The notes: generated by a model not told the origin, from the letters alone. Shown: positions 44,937 to 54,607, numbered from the stretch's first letter. The stretch: DNA of 64,000 nt from Rhodopseudomonas julia (GCF_030813515.1 NZ_JAUSUK010000002.1:744001-808000); one strand, 5' to 3'. Translations and numbers: made by a program.

Positions 44937-46499
44937 ATGACCATTACCGACGAAGTCCGATCCGAAGGCGACCGCGTCGTCATTTTCGACACCACTTTGC
45001 GCGACGGGGAGCAATGTCCCGGCGCGACCATGACGTTTGAGGAAAAGCTCGAAGTCGCTGCCTTCCTCGACCAGATGGGTGTCGACATCATCGAAGCGGG
45101 CTTTCCGATCGCCTCGCCGGGTGATTTCGAGGCGGTCTCGGAAATCGCCCGCCGCTCGAAGAATTCCGTCATCGCCGGTCTCGCAAGGGCCAATCCGGGC
45201 GACATCGACCGGGCCGGCGAGGCCGTGCGGCACGCGAAGCGCGGGCGGATCCACACCTTCATCTCCACCTCGCCGGTGCATATGAAGTTCAAGCTTCAGA
45301 AGGAGCCGGAGCAGGTCCTGCAGCTCGTCACCGATTCCGTCACCCGCGCGCGCAATCTGATCGACGATGTGGAATGGTCGGCCGAGGACGGGACGCGCAC
45401 GGAATTCGATTTCCTGTGCCGCTGTGTCGAAGCGGCGATCCGTGCCGGCGCCGGGACGATCAACATCCCCGATACCGTCGGCTACACCACGCCCGACGAA
45501 TACCGCGATCTCTTCATTCGCCTGCGCGAGGCGGTGCCCAATTCCGATCAGGCGGTCTTTTCCGTCCATTGCCACAACGATCTCGGCATGGCGGTGGCAA
45601 ATTCACTCGCCGGCGTCACCGGCGGCTGCCGTCAGATCGAATGCACCGTCAACGGCATCGGCGAACGGGCCGGCAATGCGGCGCTGGAAGAAATCGTCAT
45701 GGCGATCGAAACGCGCCGGGACGTTCTGCCCTATCACACCGGCATCGATACGAAGATGCTGACGCGCGCCTCGAAGATGGTGTCTTCGGCGACCTCCTTC
45801 CCGGTGCAGTTCAACAAAGCGATCGTCGGTCGCAATGCCTTCGCGCATGAAAGCGGCATCCACCAGGACGGCATGCTGAAGCATACCCAGACGTATGAGA
45901 TCATGACGCCGGAATCCGTCGGCGTTCAGAAGACCTCGCTCGTCATGGGCAAGCATTCCGGCCGCAATGCCTTCCGCTCCAAGCTGAAGGAGCTCGGCTA
46001 CGATCTGGGCGACAATGCGTTCGAGGATGCCTTCAACCGCTTCAAGGCGCTGGCCGATCGCAAGAAGCATGTCTTTGACGAGGACATCGAGGCGCTGGTC
46101 GACGAGAAGCTGGCGAATGCGGCCGATCGTATCCGGCTGGAAGCGCTGACGATCATTGCCGGCACGATGGGCCCGCAAGCCGCGACCCTGACTGTCAGCC
46201 AGGACGGGCAGCATCGCACCTTTCAGGCGACGGGCAACGGCCCTGTCGATGCCGCCTTCAATGCGATCAAATCGCTCGTTCCGCATGAGGCGACCCTGGC
46301 ACTCTATCAGGTGCATGCGGTGACCGGCGGCACGGATGCGCAGGCGGAAGTCTCCGTCCGCGTCGAAGATCGCGAGGGCCGCGCGGTGACCGGCCGTGCC
46401 TCCGATCCCGACACGCTCGTTGCCTCCGCAAAAGCCTATCTCGCGGCGGTCAACAAGCTGATCGCGCGCGGCGAACGTCTGCACGCGCAGGCCGGCTGA
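44937..46499 (+). CDS. leuA: 2-isopropylmalate synthase
   Basis: 520 residues from ATG 44937 (AAGGAG upstream). Catalyses acetyl-CoA plus 2-oxoisovalerate to 2-isopropylmalate, the first committed step to leucine. Motifs: FDTTLRDGEQCPGATM (metal-binding), STSPVHMKFKL, the metal-ligand HCHNDLGMAVANSLAG, and the C-terminal regulatory LeuA dimer domain (~390-515) that binds leucine. Preceded by a Leu-rich leader ORF. The DUF1624 gene follows 11 bp downstream. Confidence 0.97.
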   Translation: MTITDEVRSEGDRVVIFDTTLRDGEQCPGATMTFEEKLEVAAFLDQMGVDIIEAGFPIASPGDFEAVSEIARRSKNSVIAGLARANPGDIDRAGEAVRHAKRGRIHTFISTSPVHMKFKLQKEPEQVLQLVTDSVTRARNLIDDVEWSAEDGTRTEFDFLCRCVEAAIRAGAGTINIPDTVGYTTPDEYRDLFIRLREAVPNSDQAVFSVHCHNDLGMAVANSLAGVTGGCRQIECTVNGIGERAGNAALEEIVMAIETRRDVLPYHTGIDTKMLTRASKMVSSATSFPVQFNKAIVGRNAFAHESGIHQDGMLKHTQTYEIMTPESVGVQKTSLVMGKHSGRNAFRSKLKELGYDLGDNAFEDAFNRFKALADRKKHVFDEDIEALVDEKLANAADRIRLEALTIIAGTMGPQAATLTVSQDGQHRTFQATGNGPVDAAFNAIKSLVPHEATLALYQVHAVTGGTDAQAEVSVRVEDREGRAVTGRASDPDTLVASAKAYLAAVNKLIARGERLHAQAG

Positions 46500-46510
46500 C
46501 GCGGCTGCCC

Positions 46511-47365
46511 TTGGCACACGAACACACGCACGACAGCATCTCCGGTCCGGCGGACACGCCGGGCCGGAATGTTCTGGACGGGACGGGTGCCTCGCTCGGC
46601 GAAAAGGCCGGGCGTCTCGACCCGCCGGCTGCCGGCGCGCGGCTGCCGCGGCTCATCTGGATCGACGTCTTTCGCGGCATCGCGCTCGTGGCGATGGCGG
46701 TCTACCACTGCTCCTGGGATCTCGCCTTCTTCGGGTTTTCCGATGCGGGCGTGGCGAGTGCGCCGGGCTGGATTCTGTTCGCGCGCATGATCGCCGGATC
46801 ATTTTTGTTCCTCGTCGGCGTGAGCCTCGCGCTTGCGCATCATTCCGGGCTTCGGTCTCGGCCGTTCCTCAAACGTCTTGTGATGGTCGCGGGCGGCGCG
46901 GCGGCGATCACCCTCGTCACCTATCTGGTCTTCCCGGAGGCCTATATCTTCTTCGGAATTCTGCACGAGATCGCGCTGGCGAGCGTGCTCGGCCTTCTCT
47001 TCCTGCGGGCGCCGTTATGGCTCGTCGCGGCTGTGGCGGCTTTCTTCCTGTTCGGCGCGGATTTCCTCGCAGGGCCCGCTTTCAACGGCCGCTATCTGCA
47101 GTTTCTCGGGCTGATGACCTACCGCCCGTTCACCAACGATTACGTGCCACTGTTTCCGTGGTTCGGTGTCGTTCTCTCGGGCCTCGTCGGTGGACGCCTG
47201 CTTTTGAAAAAGCAACAGGTTCTCAGACTTCTGGCAAAGCCCGCACGTGATCCGATCTCGCAGGCGCTCGCCTTCGGCGGACGCCATTCGCTTGCCTTCT
47301 ACCTCATCCATCAGCCGGTGCTGTTCGGCCTCGTCTATGCGGCGGCATGGCTGATGATGCGCTGA
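46511..47365 (+). CDS. DUF1624/HGSNAT-type membrane protein
   Basis: 284 residues, seven or eight membrane helices, matching the heparan-alpha-glucosaminide N-acetyltransferase catalytic family (DUF1624). Key parts: IDVFRGIALVAMAVYHCSWDLAFFGF, a conserved ILHEIALASVLGLLFLR with the functional His, PLFPWFGVVLSGLVGG, and FGGRHSLAFYLIHQPVLF. It may acetylate a cell-envelope component. The TTG start at 46511 lacks a ribosome-binding site, so the N-terminal ~45 residues (His/Gly/Pro-rich) are uncertain. Close spacing to leuA suggests co-transcription. Confidence 0.83.
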   Translation: MAHEHTHDSISGPADTPGRNVLDGTGASLGEKAGRLDPPAAGARLPRLIWIDVFRGIALVAMAVYHCSWDLAFFGFSDAGVASAPGWILFARMIAGSFLFLVGVSLALAHHSGLRSRPFLKRLVMVAGGAAAITLVTYLVFPEAYIFFGILHEIALASVLGLLFLRAPLWLVAAVAAFFLFGADFLAGPAFNGRYLQFLGLMTYRPFTNDYVPLFPWFGVVLSGLVGGRLLLKKQQVLRLLAKPARDPISQALAFGGRHSLAFYLIHQPVLFGLVYAAAWLMMR

Positions 47366-47482
47366 GCTCTTAGCCCTGCGCCCTGCGCGCGAAGGGGAAC
47401 CGAGGCTCGCTGCGGTTTCGCCATCGGGGGCAGCATGGAGGGAGTCAGACGAAGAGGATTCGTCTGCGCTCGCGTCCGAGGC

Positions 47483-49294
47483 TTACGAAGAACGCCCTGA
47501 AAAATCGGCGATCACCGCCACGAAGGCGCTGCCGTAGCGACCGAGCTTGGCTTCGCCCACACCGGGGACATTGGCCATCTCGGCGCGTGATCGGGGACGC
47601 GCCGCCGCGAGCTCGATCAGCGTCTTGTCGTGAAAGATCACATAGGGCGGCACGTTCTGCTGCCGCGCGATCTCGAGCCGTTTTTCTCTGAGCGCCTGAA
47701 AGAGATCCCGGTCGGATTCCGGCACGACAGACTGGGCCGTGCTTTGCGTGCCCTTGCCGCGCCAGCTTCGGCGAGGGGGCGGCACGCGCAGCATGAGGGC
47801 CGGCTTGTCGCGCAGGAAGTCCCGGCCGGCGGGCGCGATCGACAGGCCCCCGTGGCCGGCAAGGTCGACGTCGACGAGGCGCAGGGCGATCAGCTGGCGC
47901 AGGATTGCGCGCCACAGGCGGCTGTCGTGTTCCTTGCCGATGCCGAAGGTGGAGATCCGGTCATGGCCGAACTGGGCGATGCGCTCACTCTCTACTCCGA
48001 GAAGGACATCGACGATATAGGCCTGCCCGAAACGCTCACCGGTGCGATAGATGCAAGACAAGGCTTTCTGAGCCGCGATCGTGCCGTCGAAGAGCTTTGG
48101 CGGCTCGGCGCAGGTATCGCAATTGCCGCAAGGCTCGCAATGATCGCCGAAATAGGCGAGCAGCACCTGGCGGCGGCAACCCGCCGTCTCGGCCAGCCCC
48201 AGCAGCGCGTCGAGCTTTTGCCGTTCGGTCCGCTTGCGCGCGTCGGGCGCGTCCGATTCCTCGATGAAGCGGTTGCGCAGCGCGACGTCTTCAGGGCCGT
48301 AGAGCATCAGCGTCTCGGCCGGCAGACCGTCCCGCCCGGCGCGGCCGGTCTCCTGGTAATAGGCCTCCAGGCTGCCCGGCAGATCGATATGGGCGACGAA
48401 GCGCACATCCGGTTTGTCGATCCCCATGCCGAAAGCGATGGTGGCGACCATGACGACCGCCTCGCCATGCTGGAAGCGCTGCTGGTTGGCTTCTCGCTCG
48501 GCCTTGTCCATGCCCGCGTGATAGGCGAGAGCGTCGTAACCTTCGCCGCGAAGCCAGGCGGCCGTCTCCTCGCATTTGCGTTTGGAGAGGCAGTAGACGA
48601 TGCCGCTTTCGCCTTGATGGCGCTTCAAGAAATCCTTCAGCTGGGCGCGGGGATTGTCCTTTTCGGCGATGGCGTAGCGGATGTTGGGTCGGTCGAAACC
48701 GGCGATGAAGGCGTCGGCTTCGACGATCTCGAGATGCGACAGGATCTCGGCGCGCGTCGGCGCATCGGCCGTTGCCGTCAGGGCCATGCGCGGCGTTTTC
48801 GGGAACTGGCGCACGAGCACGTCGAGCTGGCGGTAGGAGGGGCGGAAGTCGTGGCCCCATTGCGACAGGCAGTGGGCCTCGTCGATGGCGATCAGCGACA
48901 GGGTCGTCTGCCCAAGCCGCTGCAAGACCCCACCGCGCAGGAGCGTTTCGGGCGCGACATAGAGGAGATCGAGTGCGCCGGCCTCAATATCGCTCCACAA
49001 GGCGCGCCGCTCTTCCGGCGGAAGATCGGAGTTGAGCGCGGCGGCTTTGACCCCCGCCTGGCGCAAGGCCGCGACCTGATCGGCCATCAGCGCCAGAAGC
49101 GGGGAGACGATCAGCCCCATGCCGGGGCGGGCGATCGCCGGGATCTGGTAGCAGAGCGATTTTCCGCCGCCGGTCGGCATCAGCACGAAGGCGTTATGCC
49201 CGCCGATCACATGCTCGATGATGCGCGCCTGCGGGCCACGGAACGCATCATAGCCATAGACGGCCTTGAGGATTTCGACGGCTTTCGTGGGCAT
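47483..49294 (-). CDS. recQ: ATP-dependent DNA helicase RecQ
   Basis: 603 residues from ATG 49294. Superfamily 2 helicase with 3'-5' polarity, used in recombination and repair. Walker A MPTGGGKSLCYQ, DEAH box (IDEAHCLSQWGHDFRPSY), and motif VI QETGRAGRDG. The zinc-binding RQC module carries four cysteines (CRR, CEPCGNCDTC). A winged-helix segment and a C-terminal HRDC domain (~520-595) complete the full-length E. coli-type plan. Confidence 0.97.
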   Translation of the reverse strand: MPTKAVEILKAVYGYDAFRGPQARIIEHVIGGHNAFVLMPTGGGKSLCYQIPAIARPGMGLIVSPLLALMADQVAALRQAGVKAAALNSDLPPEERRALWSDIEAGALDLLYVAPETLLRGGVLQRLGQTTLSLIAIDEAHCLSQWGHDFRPSYRQLDVLVRQFPKTPRMALTATADAPTRAEILSHLEIVEADAFIAGFDRPNIRYAIAEKDNPRAQLKDFLKRHQGESGIVYCLSKRKCEETAAWLRGEGYDALAYHAGMDKAEREANQQRFQHGEAVVMVATIAFGMGIDKPDVRFVAHIDLPGSLEAYYQETGRAGRDGLPAETLMLYGPEDVALRNRFIEESDAPDARKRTERQKLDALLGLAETAGCRRQVLLAYFGDHCEPCGNCDTCAEPPKLFDGTIAAQKALSCIYRTGERFGQAYIVDVLLGVESERIAQFGHDRISTFGIGKEHDSRLWRAILRQLIALRLVDVDLAGHGGLSIAPAGRDFLRDKPALMLRVPPPRRSWRGKGTQSTAQSVVPESDRDLFQALREKRLEIARQQNVPPYVIFHDKTLIELAAARPRSRAEMANVPGVGEAKLGRYGSAFVAVIADFSGRSS

Positions 49295-49383
49295 GTGAGG
49301 TCGCGTGGAGAATCGTGGGAGCGCTCTCCATAGCAGTTTCGCCCGGGTCACGATCAATGGGCCGTGTCGACGGCGGAGGATTC

Positions 49384-50865
49384 CTAGTAGGGCGCCTCGA
49401 CCTTTCCGAGATTCACGTAGACGCTTTTCCGCTCGGTGTAGAAATCGAGCGCGGCGAGGCCGTTCTCGCGGCCAATGCCGGACTGCTTGGTGCCGCCGAA
49501 GGGCATGGCGATCGGCGTCAGATTGTAAGAATTGACCCAGATCGTGCCCGCCTGCAGCGCGGCCGCGACGCGGTGGGCGCGCGCAAGGTTCTGCGTCATC
49601 AGCCCGGCCGCGAGGCCGAAGGGCGTCGCATTGGCGCGGGCGACGACGTCTTCCTCCTCGGAGAACGAGAGGACGCTCATGACGGGGCCGAAAATCTCCT
49701 CGCAGACGATCGTCATGTCGTCGCGTGTCTCGGCGAAGATCGCCGGGCGCATGAAGAAGCCGTTCTTGAAGGCGTCCGTCGTCAGCCGCTCGCCGCCGGT
49801 GACGAGCTTTGCACCTTCGGAAACGCCTTTTTCGACATAGGCGAGGACTTTTTGCAGATGCGCCTCGGAGATGAGCGGGCCCATCTGCGTGTCGGGGTCG
49901 AGAGGATCGCCGATGCGGATTTTTTCCGTGCGCTCCGTGAGTCTTGCGAGGAATTCCTCGCGAACTGATTCATGCACGAAGACGCGTGTGCCGTTGGAGC
50001 AGATTTCGCCCTGCGTATAGAAGTTTGCAAGGAGCGCCGCAGAAACCGAATCATCAATGTCGGCGTCATCGAAAACGATCAGCGCCGATTTGCCGCCGAG
50101 CTCCATCGTGACGTGTTTGAGCGTCTCCGCGGCGGCCGCCATGATGCGCTTTCCCGTCGGCACGGAGCCGGTCAGCGACACTTTCGCGATGCCGGGATGG
50201 GCCGTCATTGCGGCGCCCGTTTCGCCGGCGCCGAGGACGACATTGAAGAGACCTTTCGGGGCGCCGGCCTCTTCGACGATCTCGGCCAGTTTGAGCGCGG
50301 TGATCGGCGTCAATTCGCTTGGCTTGAAGATCATGGCGTTGCCGGCGGCAAGCGCCGGCGCCGTCTTCCATGAGGCGATCTGGATCGGATAGTTCCAGGC
50401 CCCGATGCCGGCGCAGACGCCGAGCGGCTCGCGGCGCGTATAGGCGAAGGCATCCTCGCCGAGCGGCATGTGCTCGCCATGGACGATCTGAGTGAGCCCT
50501 GCGAAGAACTCGAAGCAATCGGCGGCCGAGCCGATATCGGCCTCCGGGGCCTCCTGGATGGGCTTTCCGGTGTCGAGAACCTCCAGGCGAGCAAGTTCGT
50601 CCGTGCGGGCGCGCAGGAGATGGGCGACACGGTTGAGGATGCGACCGCGTTCAGCCGGCGGCATAGCCAGCCATTCCCGCTGCGCGGCGTGGGCTGCGCC
50701 GACGGCGCGGTCGATTGTCGCGCTGTCGGCGGCTGCAAAGCGAGCAAGGATCGCGCCATTCGCGGGATTGATCGTGGCGATCTTGTCGCCACCGCCGGCC
50801 ACCATTTCTCCGGCGATATGGGAGGCGAGGTCGGGCATAAGCGTATCGGGCGCGGTCATCGGCAT
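49384..50865 (-). CDS. betB: Betaine-aldehyde dehydrogenase
   Basis: 493 residues from ATG 50865. NAD(P)-dependent aldehyde dehydrogenase: catalytic Cys in [12 protein letters not shown], general base Glu in [12 protein letters not shown], coenzyme loop [10 protein letters not shown]. The order of motifs and the N-terminal part match BetB, which oxidises betaine aldehyde to the osmoprotectant glycine betaine. No betA, betI or transporter gene is adjacent, so activity on another aminoaldehyde is possible. recQ follows on the same strand 89 bp away. Confidence 0.87.
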   Translation of the reverse strand: MPMTAPDTLMPDLASHIAGEMVAGGGDKIATINPANGAILARFAAADSATIDRAVGAAHAAQREWLAMPPAERGRILNRVAHLLRARTDELARLEVLDTGKPIQEAPEADIGSAADCFEFFAGLTQIVHGEHMPLGEDAFAYTRREPLGVCAGIGAWNYPIQIASWKTAPALAAGNAMIFKPSELTPITALKLAEIVEEAGAPKGLFNVVLGAGETGAAMTAHPGIAKVSLTGSVPTGKRIMAAAAETLKHVTMELGGKSALIVFDDADIDDSVSAALLANFYTQGEICSNGTRVFVHESVREEFLARLTERTEKIRIGDPLDPDTQMGPLISEAHLQKVLAYVEKGVSEGAKLVTGGERLTTDAFKNGFFMRPAIFAETRDDMTIVCEEIFGPVMSVLSFSEEEDVVARANATPFGLAAGLMTQNLARAHRVAAALQAGTIWVNSYNLTPIAMPFGGTKQSGIGRENGLAALDFYTERKSVYVNLGKVEAPY

Positions 50866-50995
50866 CACACGGTCTTGGGGGTGGAAGGGGCGTGAGCCGG
50901 CGTCGCCGTCATTCAGGCGGGTGCCGGCAGGGGACAAATATCCTGACGAAAATCGATGCGTTGTGCAATTCTGCACCGATGCCGCGCCTGATGGC

Positions 50996-51024
50996 TTGCA
51001 CAGCGCGGCTGGCCCCACTATACA
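50996..51024 (+). promoter_or_regulatory. Sigma70-type promoter of tRNA-Lys
   Basis: TTGCAC (50996-51001) and TATACA (51019-51024) with a 17-bp spacer; start of transcription predicted near 51031, seven bases before the tRNA. Confidence 0.8.
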
Positions 51025-51037
51025 GCGCCCACGCTTC

Positions 51038-51113
<76 letters not shown>

Positions 51114-51175
51114 ATCTCATCGACAACGATTGAGCGCGCTGTGGAGACCCTTCTCCGTCTGGCGCGCCTCGGCAC

Positions 51176-51203
51176 AAAAAACCCGGCCTTGCGGCCGGGT
51201 TTT
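51176..51203. terminator. Bidirectional intrinsic terminator
   Basis: Perfect 8-bp stem ACCCGGCC/GGCCGGGT with a TTGC loop, flanked by A-run on the left and T-run on the right, so it works on both strands. It ends tRNA-Lys from the left and the BASS transporter gene from the right. Confidence 0.88.
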
Positions 51204-51230
51204 CGCTTTTCAGGGCTTCTTCGACGCCGA

Positions 51231-52199
51231 TCAGTTCGAACGAGCAGGTGCCATCTCGCTGCGCAGCGTGCGCCCGTCATCGAGTTTTGAATAGAAGTTC
51301 GCGACGATCGCGCCGGCGATGTTGTGCCAGACGCTGAAGATGGCGCTCGGCACGGCAGCGAGAGGCGAGAAATGGGCGCTGGCGAGCGCCGCCCCCAGGC
51401 CGGAATTCTGCATGCCGACCTCGATCGAGATCGCCTTGCGTTTGGCCACCGGCATGCCGCTCATCCGCGCGAGCCAATAACCGAGCGCCAGGCCGATGCC
51501 GTTGTGCAGGGCGACGACGGCGAAGATCAAAAGCCCGGTCGTGGCGATTTTCTCCTGATTGACCGCAACCACGGCGGCGATGATGAGGACGATGCCGGTG
51601 ACGCTGACGAGGGGCAGGGCCGGAAGTGCTGCCCGCACCAGCGTCGGCGCCAGCTTCTGCATGGCGAAGCCGAGCCCAAGCGGCAGGAGAATCATCTTCA
51701 CGATCGAGATGAACATGCTCACGGCATCGACCGGCAGATACTGGCTGGCGAAAAGCCAGACGAGGAAGGGGGTGACGATCGGCGCGACCAAAGTCGTGAC
51801 GCTGGTGCAGGCGACGCTCAAGGCCACGTCGCCGCGGCACAGATAGGTCATCACGTTGCTTGCCGTACCGCCTGGGCAGCAGCCGACCAGGATGACGCCG
51901 GCCGCCACTTCGGGAGACATGGGAATGATCGATGTGAGGGCGACGGCGACGAGCGGCATGATGAGGAATTGCGCGCCGACCCCGATCGCAACGTCCTTCG
52001 GCCGACGCACGACCTCGCGGAAATCCTTCAGCGAGATCGTCAGGCCCATGCCGAACATGATCATGCCGAGAAGCGGGACGATATAAGGGACAAGGGTGCG
52101 GAAGACGTCGGGCAGGACGAATCCGAGGACAGCGAAGGCGATGACCCACAAGGCAAAGGTGCGCCCAAAGAACGCGGACACAAGCGCAATAGCTCTCAC
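51231..52199 (-). CDS. Bile acid:sodium symporter (BASS) family transporter
   Basis: 322 residues starting at GTG 52199, seven bases after AGGAGG. About nine or ten membrane helices, with the family signatures GMIMFGMGLTISLKDF, GCCPGGTASNVMTYLCRGDVALS and EVGMQNSGLGAALA. Bacterial BASS proteins carry organic anions such as pantothenate or 2-oxoacids with Na+; the substrate is not evident here. Longer in-frame extensions upstream have no ribosome-binding site. Divergent from nifA, with a 557-bp gap. Confidence 0.9.
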   Translation of the reverse strand: MRAIALVSAFFGRTFALWVIAFAVLGFVLPDVFRTLVPYIVPLLGMIMFGMGLTISLKDFREVVRRPKDVAIGVGAQFLIMPLVAVALTSIIPMSPEVAAGVILVGCCPGGTASNVMTYLCRGDVALSVACTSVTTLVAPIVTPFLVWLFASQYLPVDAVSMFISIVKMILLPLGLGFAMQKLAPTLVRAALPALPLVSVTGIVLIIAAVVAVNQEKIATTGLLIFAVVALHNGIGLALGYWLARMSGMPVAKRKAISIEVGMQNSGLGAALASAHFSPLAAVPSAIFSVWHNIAGAIVANFYSKLDDGRTLRSEMAPARSN

Positions 52200-52756
52200 T
52201 GTTTCCTCCTGATGGCAGCGACTGCTGGGGAGCTGCCAATGGCTTGCTTCTAAAAGCAAAACCCGATGGGGAGCGGTCATGCACCCACGCATGCGGCCGT
52301 GTCTAGCGATGGAACAAATTAGAGCGATTTTTGCCGTCGAATTGAAAAATTGTTTTTCAGATGACCGGAATCTCGCGCGTTCCGGGGGAATCAATCCAGA
52401 GATGGCCGCCTTTCGGAAAATGGACTGTTTCCATGGTTGCCGCACTGCGGGAGGTTTCGGCCGGCGCGTCCAGAATCGCGCCTCTACAGCAGGTGTCGAA
52501 GTCTTCCAAGGACTGGCACGGATCATGCAAAGAAGATCTATAGAATGGCTCTATGGAAGCTGCATGGCTCTTATGCGAAGCCTGTTTTCGCGGTTTTCTT
52601 TAGGGCCCGACAAAAGTCGAACCTGTGCGAGCCTTCGCATTGGTCTAACTATTTAGCAGATGCAACATAGGTAGGCGGAATCTTGGAAGGTTTGGGGGCC
52701 TTCCAGCCTGCGTATTCGATGCATGCGCATCGAGATCGTCATGGAGGGCGGAGACC
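52200..52756. other. Long intergenic region upstream of nifA
   Basis: 557 bp with no gene I can support; it separates the divergent BASS gene from nifA. It contains a sigma54-type element at 52514-52529 (listed separately), which implies a ~215-nt 5' leader on nifA mRNA. A TGT-N11-ACA sequence (52300-52316) resembles a NifA site but has the wrong spacing. No FixK/FNR box (TTGAT-N4-ATCAA) was seen. Confidence 0.6.
52514..52529 (+). promoter_or_regulatory. Sigma54 (-24/-12) promoter upstream of nifA
   Basis: TGGCACGGATCATGCA: GG and GC are exactly 10 bases apart, with the TGGCAC half matching consensus and the -12 half slightly degenerate (ATGCA instead of TTGCA). Start predicted near 52540. 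It suggests that nifA is at least partly under sigma54 control. Confidence 0.65.
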
Positions 52757-54478
52757 GTGACAGTGCACAGCCCCGGAAACGGTACGAATGGGCGGACAAG
52801 CCGCGCTGATATCGAGCTCATTGGAATCTACGAGATCTCCAAGCTCCTCAGCGCGCCGAACCGGCTGGAGACGACGCTTGCCGGCGTGCTCACGCTCCTG
52901 TCCAGCTTTCTCGATATGCGCCACGGTCTGATCGCGCTTCTCGACGGCGATGGGGAGCCGGAGATCGTCGTTGGTTCGGGATGGAGCGAGGAGAACGCCA
53001 AGCGCTATTTCAAACGCTTGCCCGAGCAGGCGATCGGGCAAATCGTGGCCACCTGCATGCCGCTCGTGGTGCCAGATGTGCGCAGCGACCGTCTGTTTGC
53101 GGGGACCGATCTCGATGGCTGGGGTTCGGAGGACGGCAAGCCGTTTTCCCTCATCGGCGTGCCGATCAAAAACGGCGAGGCGGTGGTCGGCACGTTGACC
53201 ATCGACCGCAGTTACGAATTCGCCGACCAGACCCCGTTCGATCAGGATGTCCGGTTTCTGACACTTGTCGCCAATCTCCTCGGTCAGACGTTGCGCCTGC
53301 ACAAGGCGGTGGCACGCGACCGCGAACGGCTGATGGCCGAACAGCGGCGGCTCGAAAAGCAATTGTCGGCGGGCCGTGACGACGGCGTGGCCTCCGGCAA
53401 GATCGAAGGCATCGTCGGCGAGAGCCCGGCATTGCGTGCGGCCCTCGACAAGGTGCGGATCGTCGCCCGCAGTCGCTCGACCGTGCTGCTGCGCGGCGAA
53501 TCGGGCACCGGCAAGGAGCTCTTCGCCTCGGCGATCCACGATCTGTCACCGCGCAGTTCCGGACCCTTCGTCAAACTCAATTGCGCGGCACTTCCGGAAA
53601 GCGTCCTCGAATCGGAGCTCTTCGGCCATGAGAAGGGCGCCTTCACCGGCGCCATCCAGCAGCGCAAGGGGCGCTTCGAGCTCGCCCATGGCGGCACGCT
53701 CTTCCTCGACGAAATCGGCGAGATTTCCGCCGCCTTTCAGGCCAAGCTCTTGCGGGTGCTGCAGGAGGGCGAGTTTGAACGTGTCGGCGGCACGCGCTCG
53801 CTCAAGGTCGATGTGCGGCTCGTTTGCGCCACCAACCGGGACCTGGAGGCCGCCGTCAGCAAGGGCGAGTTCCGCGCGGATCTCTATTATCGCATCAGCG
53901 TCGTGCCGATTTTCCTGCCGCCGTTGCGCGAGCGGACCGGGGACATCCCGCTTCTCGCGCAGGAGATCCTGCAACGCTTCAACAAGGAGCACGGCACCGA
54001 TCTCACCTTGACGGGCGAGGCGCTTCGGGCGCTTTCCGGCTGCTACTTTCCCGGCAATGTGCGAGAGCTGGAAAATTGTATCCGGCGCACGGCGACGCTG
54101 GCACGCGACCAGCAGATCGTGGCGCACGATCTCGCCTGTCAGAATGACGGGTGCCTTTCCTCCGTTCTCTGGCAGGGAAGCCCCAGGGCGAGCCATTCTC
54201 CCGGATTCCAGCCGCTGCCGGTCATCCAGCCGCAGCCGCAGATGGGCGGGACGGTTTTTGCCGAGGCGGAAAGCCCTGCTTCAACGCCGCAATCCTGCCC
54301 GTCGCCCGGCGCCTGCCCGGTGCCTGGAGGAGATACGCGCTCGGAGCGTGACCGGTTGATCGAGGCGATGGAGACGGCTGGCTGGGTGCAGGCGAAAGCG
54401 GCGCGCATTCTTGGCATGACGCCGCGCCAGATTGGCTACGCCCTTCGCAAGCATTCGATTCCGATCAAGCGCTTCTGA
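52757..54478 (+). CDS. nifA: NifA, sigma54-dependent activator of nitrogen fixation genes
   Basis: 573 residues from GTG 52757 (GGAGGGCGGAG upstream). An N-terminal GAF domain (~20-190) is followed by a linker, the AAA+ domain (~215-450: Walker A GESGTGKE, sigma54 loop GAFTGA, Walker B GGTLFLDEIGE) and a C-terminal Fis-type HTH (~530-570). Cysteines at 429, 441, 461 and 466 form C-X11-C-X19-C-X4-C, the metal-dependent oxygen-sensing signature of rhizobial NifA. The interdomain region is long and Pro/Ser-rich. It binds TGT-N10-ACA sites and activates nifB, nifH and probably itself. Confidence 0.96.
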   Translation: MTVHSPGNGTNGRTSRADIELIGIYEISKLLSAPNRLETTLAGVLTLLSSFLDMRHGLIALLDGDGEPEIVVGSGWSEENAKRYFKRLPEQAIGQIVATCMPLVVPDVRSDRLFAGTDLDGWGSEDGKPFSLIGVPIKNGEAVVGTLTIDRSYEFADQTPFDQDVRFLTLVANLLGQTLRLHKAVARDRERLMAEQRRLEKQLSAGRDDGVASGKIEGIVGESPALRAALDKVRIVARSRSTVLLRGESGTGKELFASAIHDLSPRSSGPFVKLNCAALPESVLESELFGHEKGAFTGAIQQRKGRFELAHGGTLFLDEIGEISAAFQAKLLRVLQEGEFERVGGTRSLKVDVRLVCATNRDLEAAVSKGEFRADLYYRISVVPIFLPPLRERTGDIPLLAQEILQRFNKEHGTDLTLTGEALRALSGCYFPGNVRELENCIRRTATLARDQQIVAHDLACQNDGCLSSVLWQGSPRASHSPGFQPLPVIQPQPQMGGTVFAEAESPASTPQSCPSPGACPVPGGDTRSERDRLIEAMETAGWVQAKAARILGMTPRQIGYALRKHSIPIKRF

Positions 54479-54500
54479 GTAAGACGGCCCGGCCCGCCAA

Positions 54501-54535
54501 TGTCGGAGACCCGACACGATGTCGGAGCCGCGACA
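54501..54535 (+). promoter_or_regulatory. Two NifA upstream activator sites before nifB
   Basis: TGTCGGAGACCCGACA (54501-54516) and TGTCGGAGCCGCGACA (54520-54535), both exact TGT-N10-ACA, 19 bp apart. Their centres lie about 65 and 85 bp upstream of the -24 element, the usual distance for NifA with DNA looping. Confidence 0.88.
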
Positions 54536-54591
54536 GGGTTTTGTCTCTCGTTGCTGGATACCAAGTCCTTGTAAATACGTAGCTTTCACTC

Positions 54592-54607
54592 TGGCATGGG
54601 GCTTGCT
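54592..54607 (+). promoter_or_regulatory. Sigma54 (-24/-12) promoter of nifB
   Basis: TGGCATGGGGCTTGCT, with GG and GC 10 bases apart and a good TTGC at -12. Start predicted near 54618, about 37 nt before the nifB start codon. Confidence 0.9.

Noticed and set aside
52300-52316. NifA activator site upstream of nifA
   Set aside because: Spacing is TGT-N11-ACA rather than N10 and it lies about 200 bp from the -24 element, so it was not listed as a site.
52279-52656. 125-codon plus-strand frame between the BASS gene and nifA
   Set aside because: No ribosome-binding site or recognisable domain; it runs through the sigma54 element, and the composition is not like neighbouring genes.
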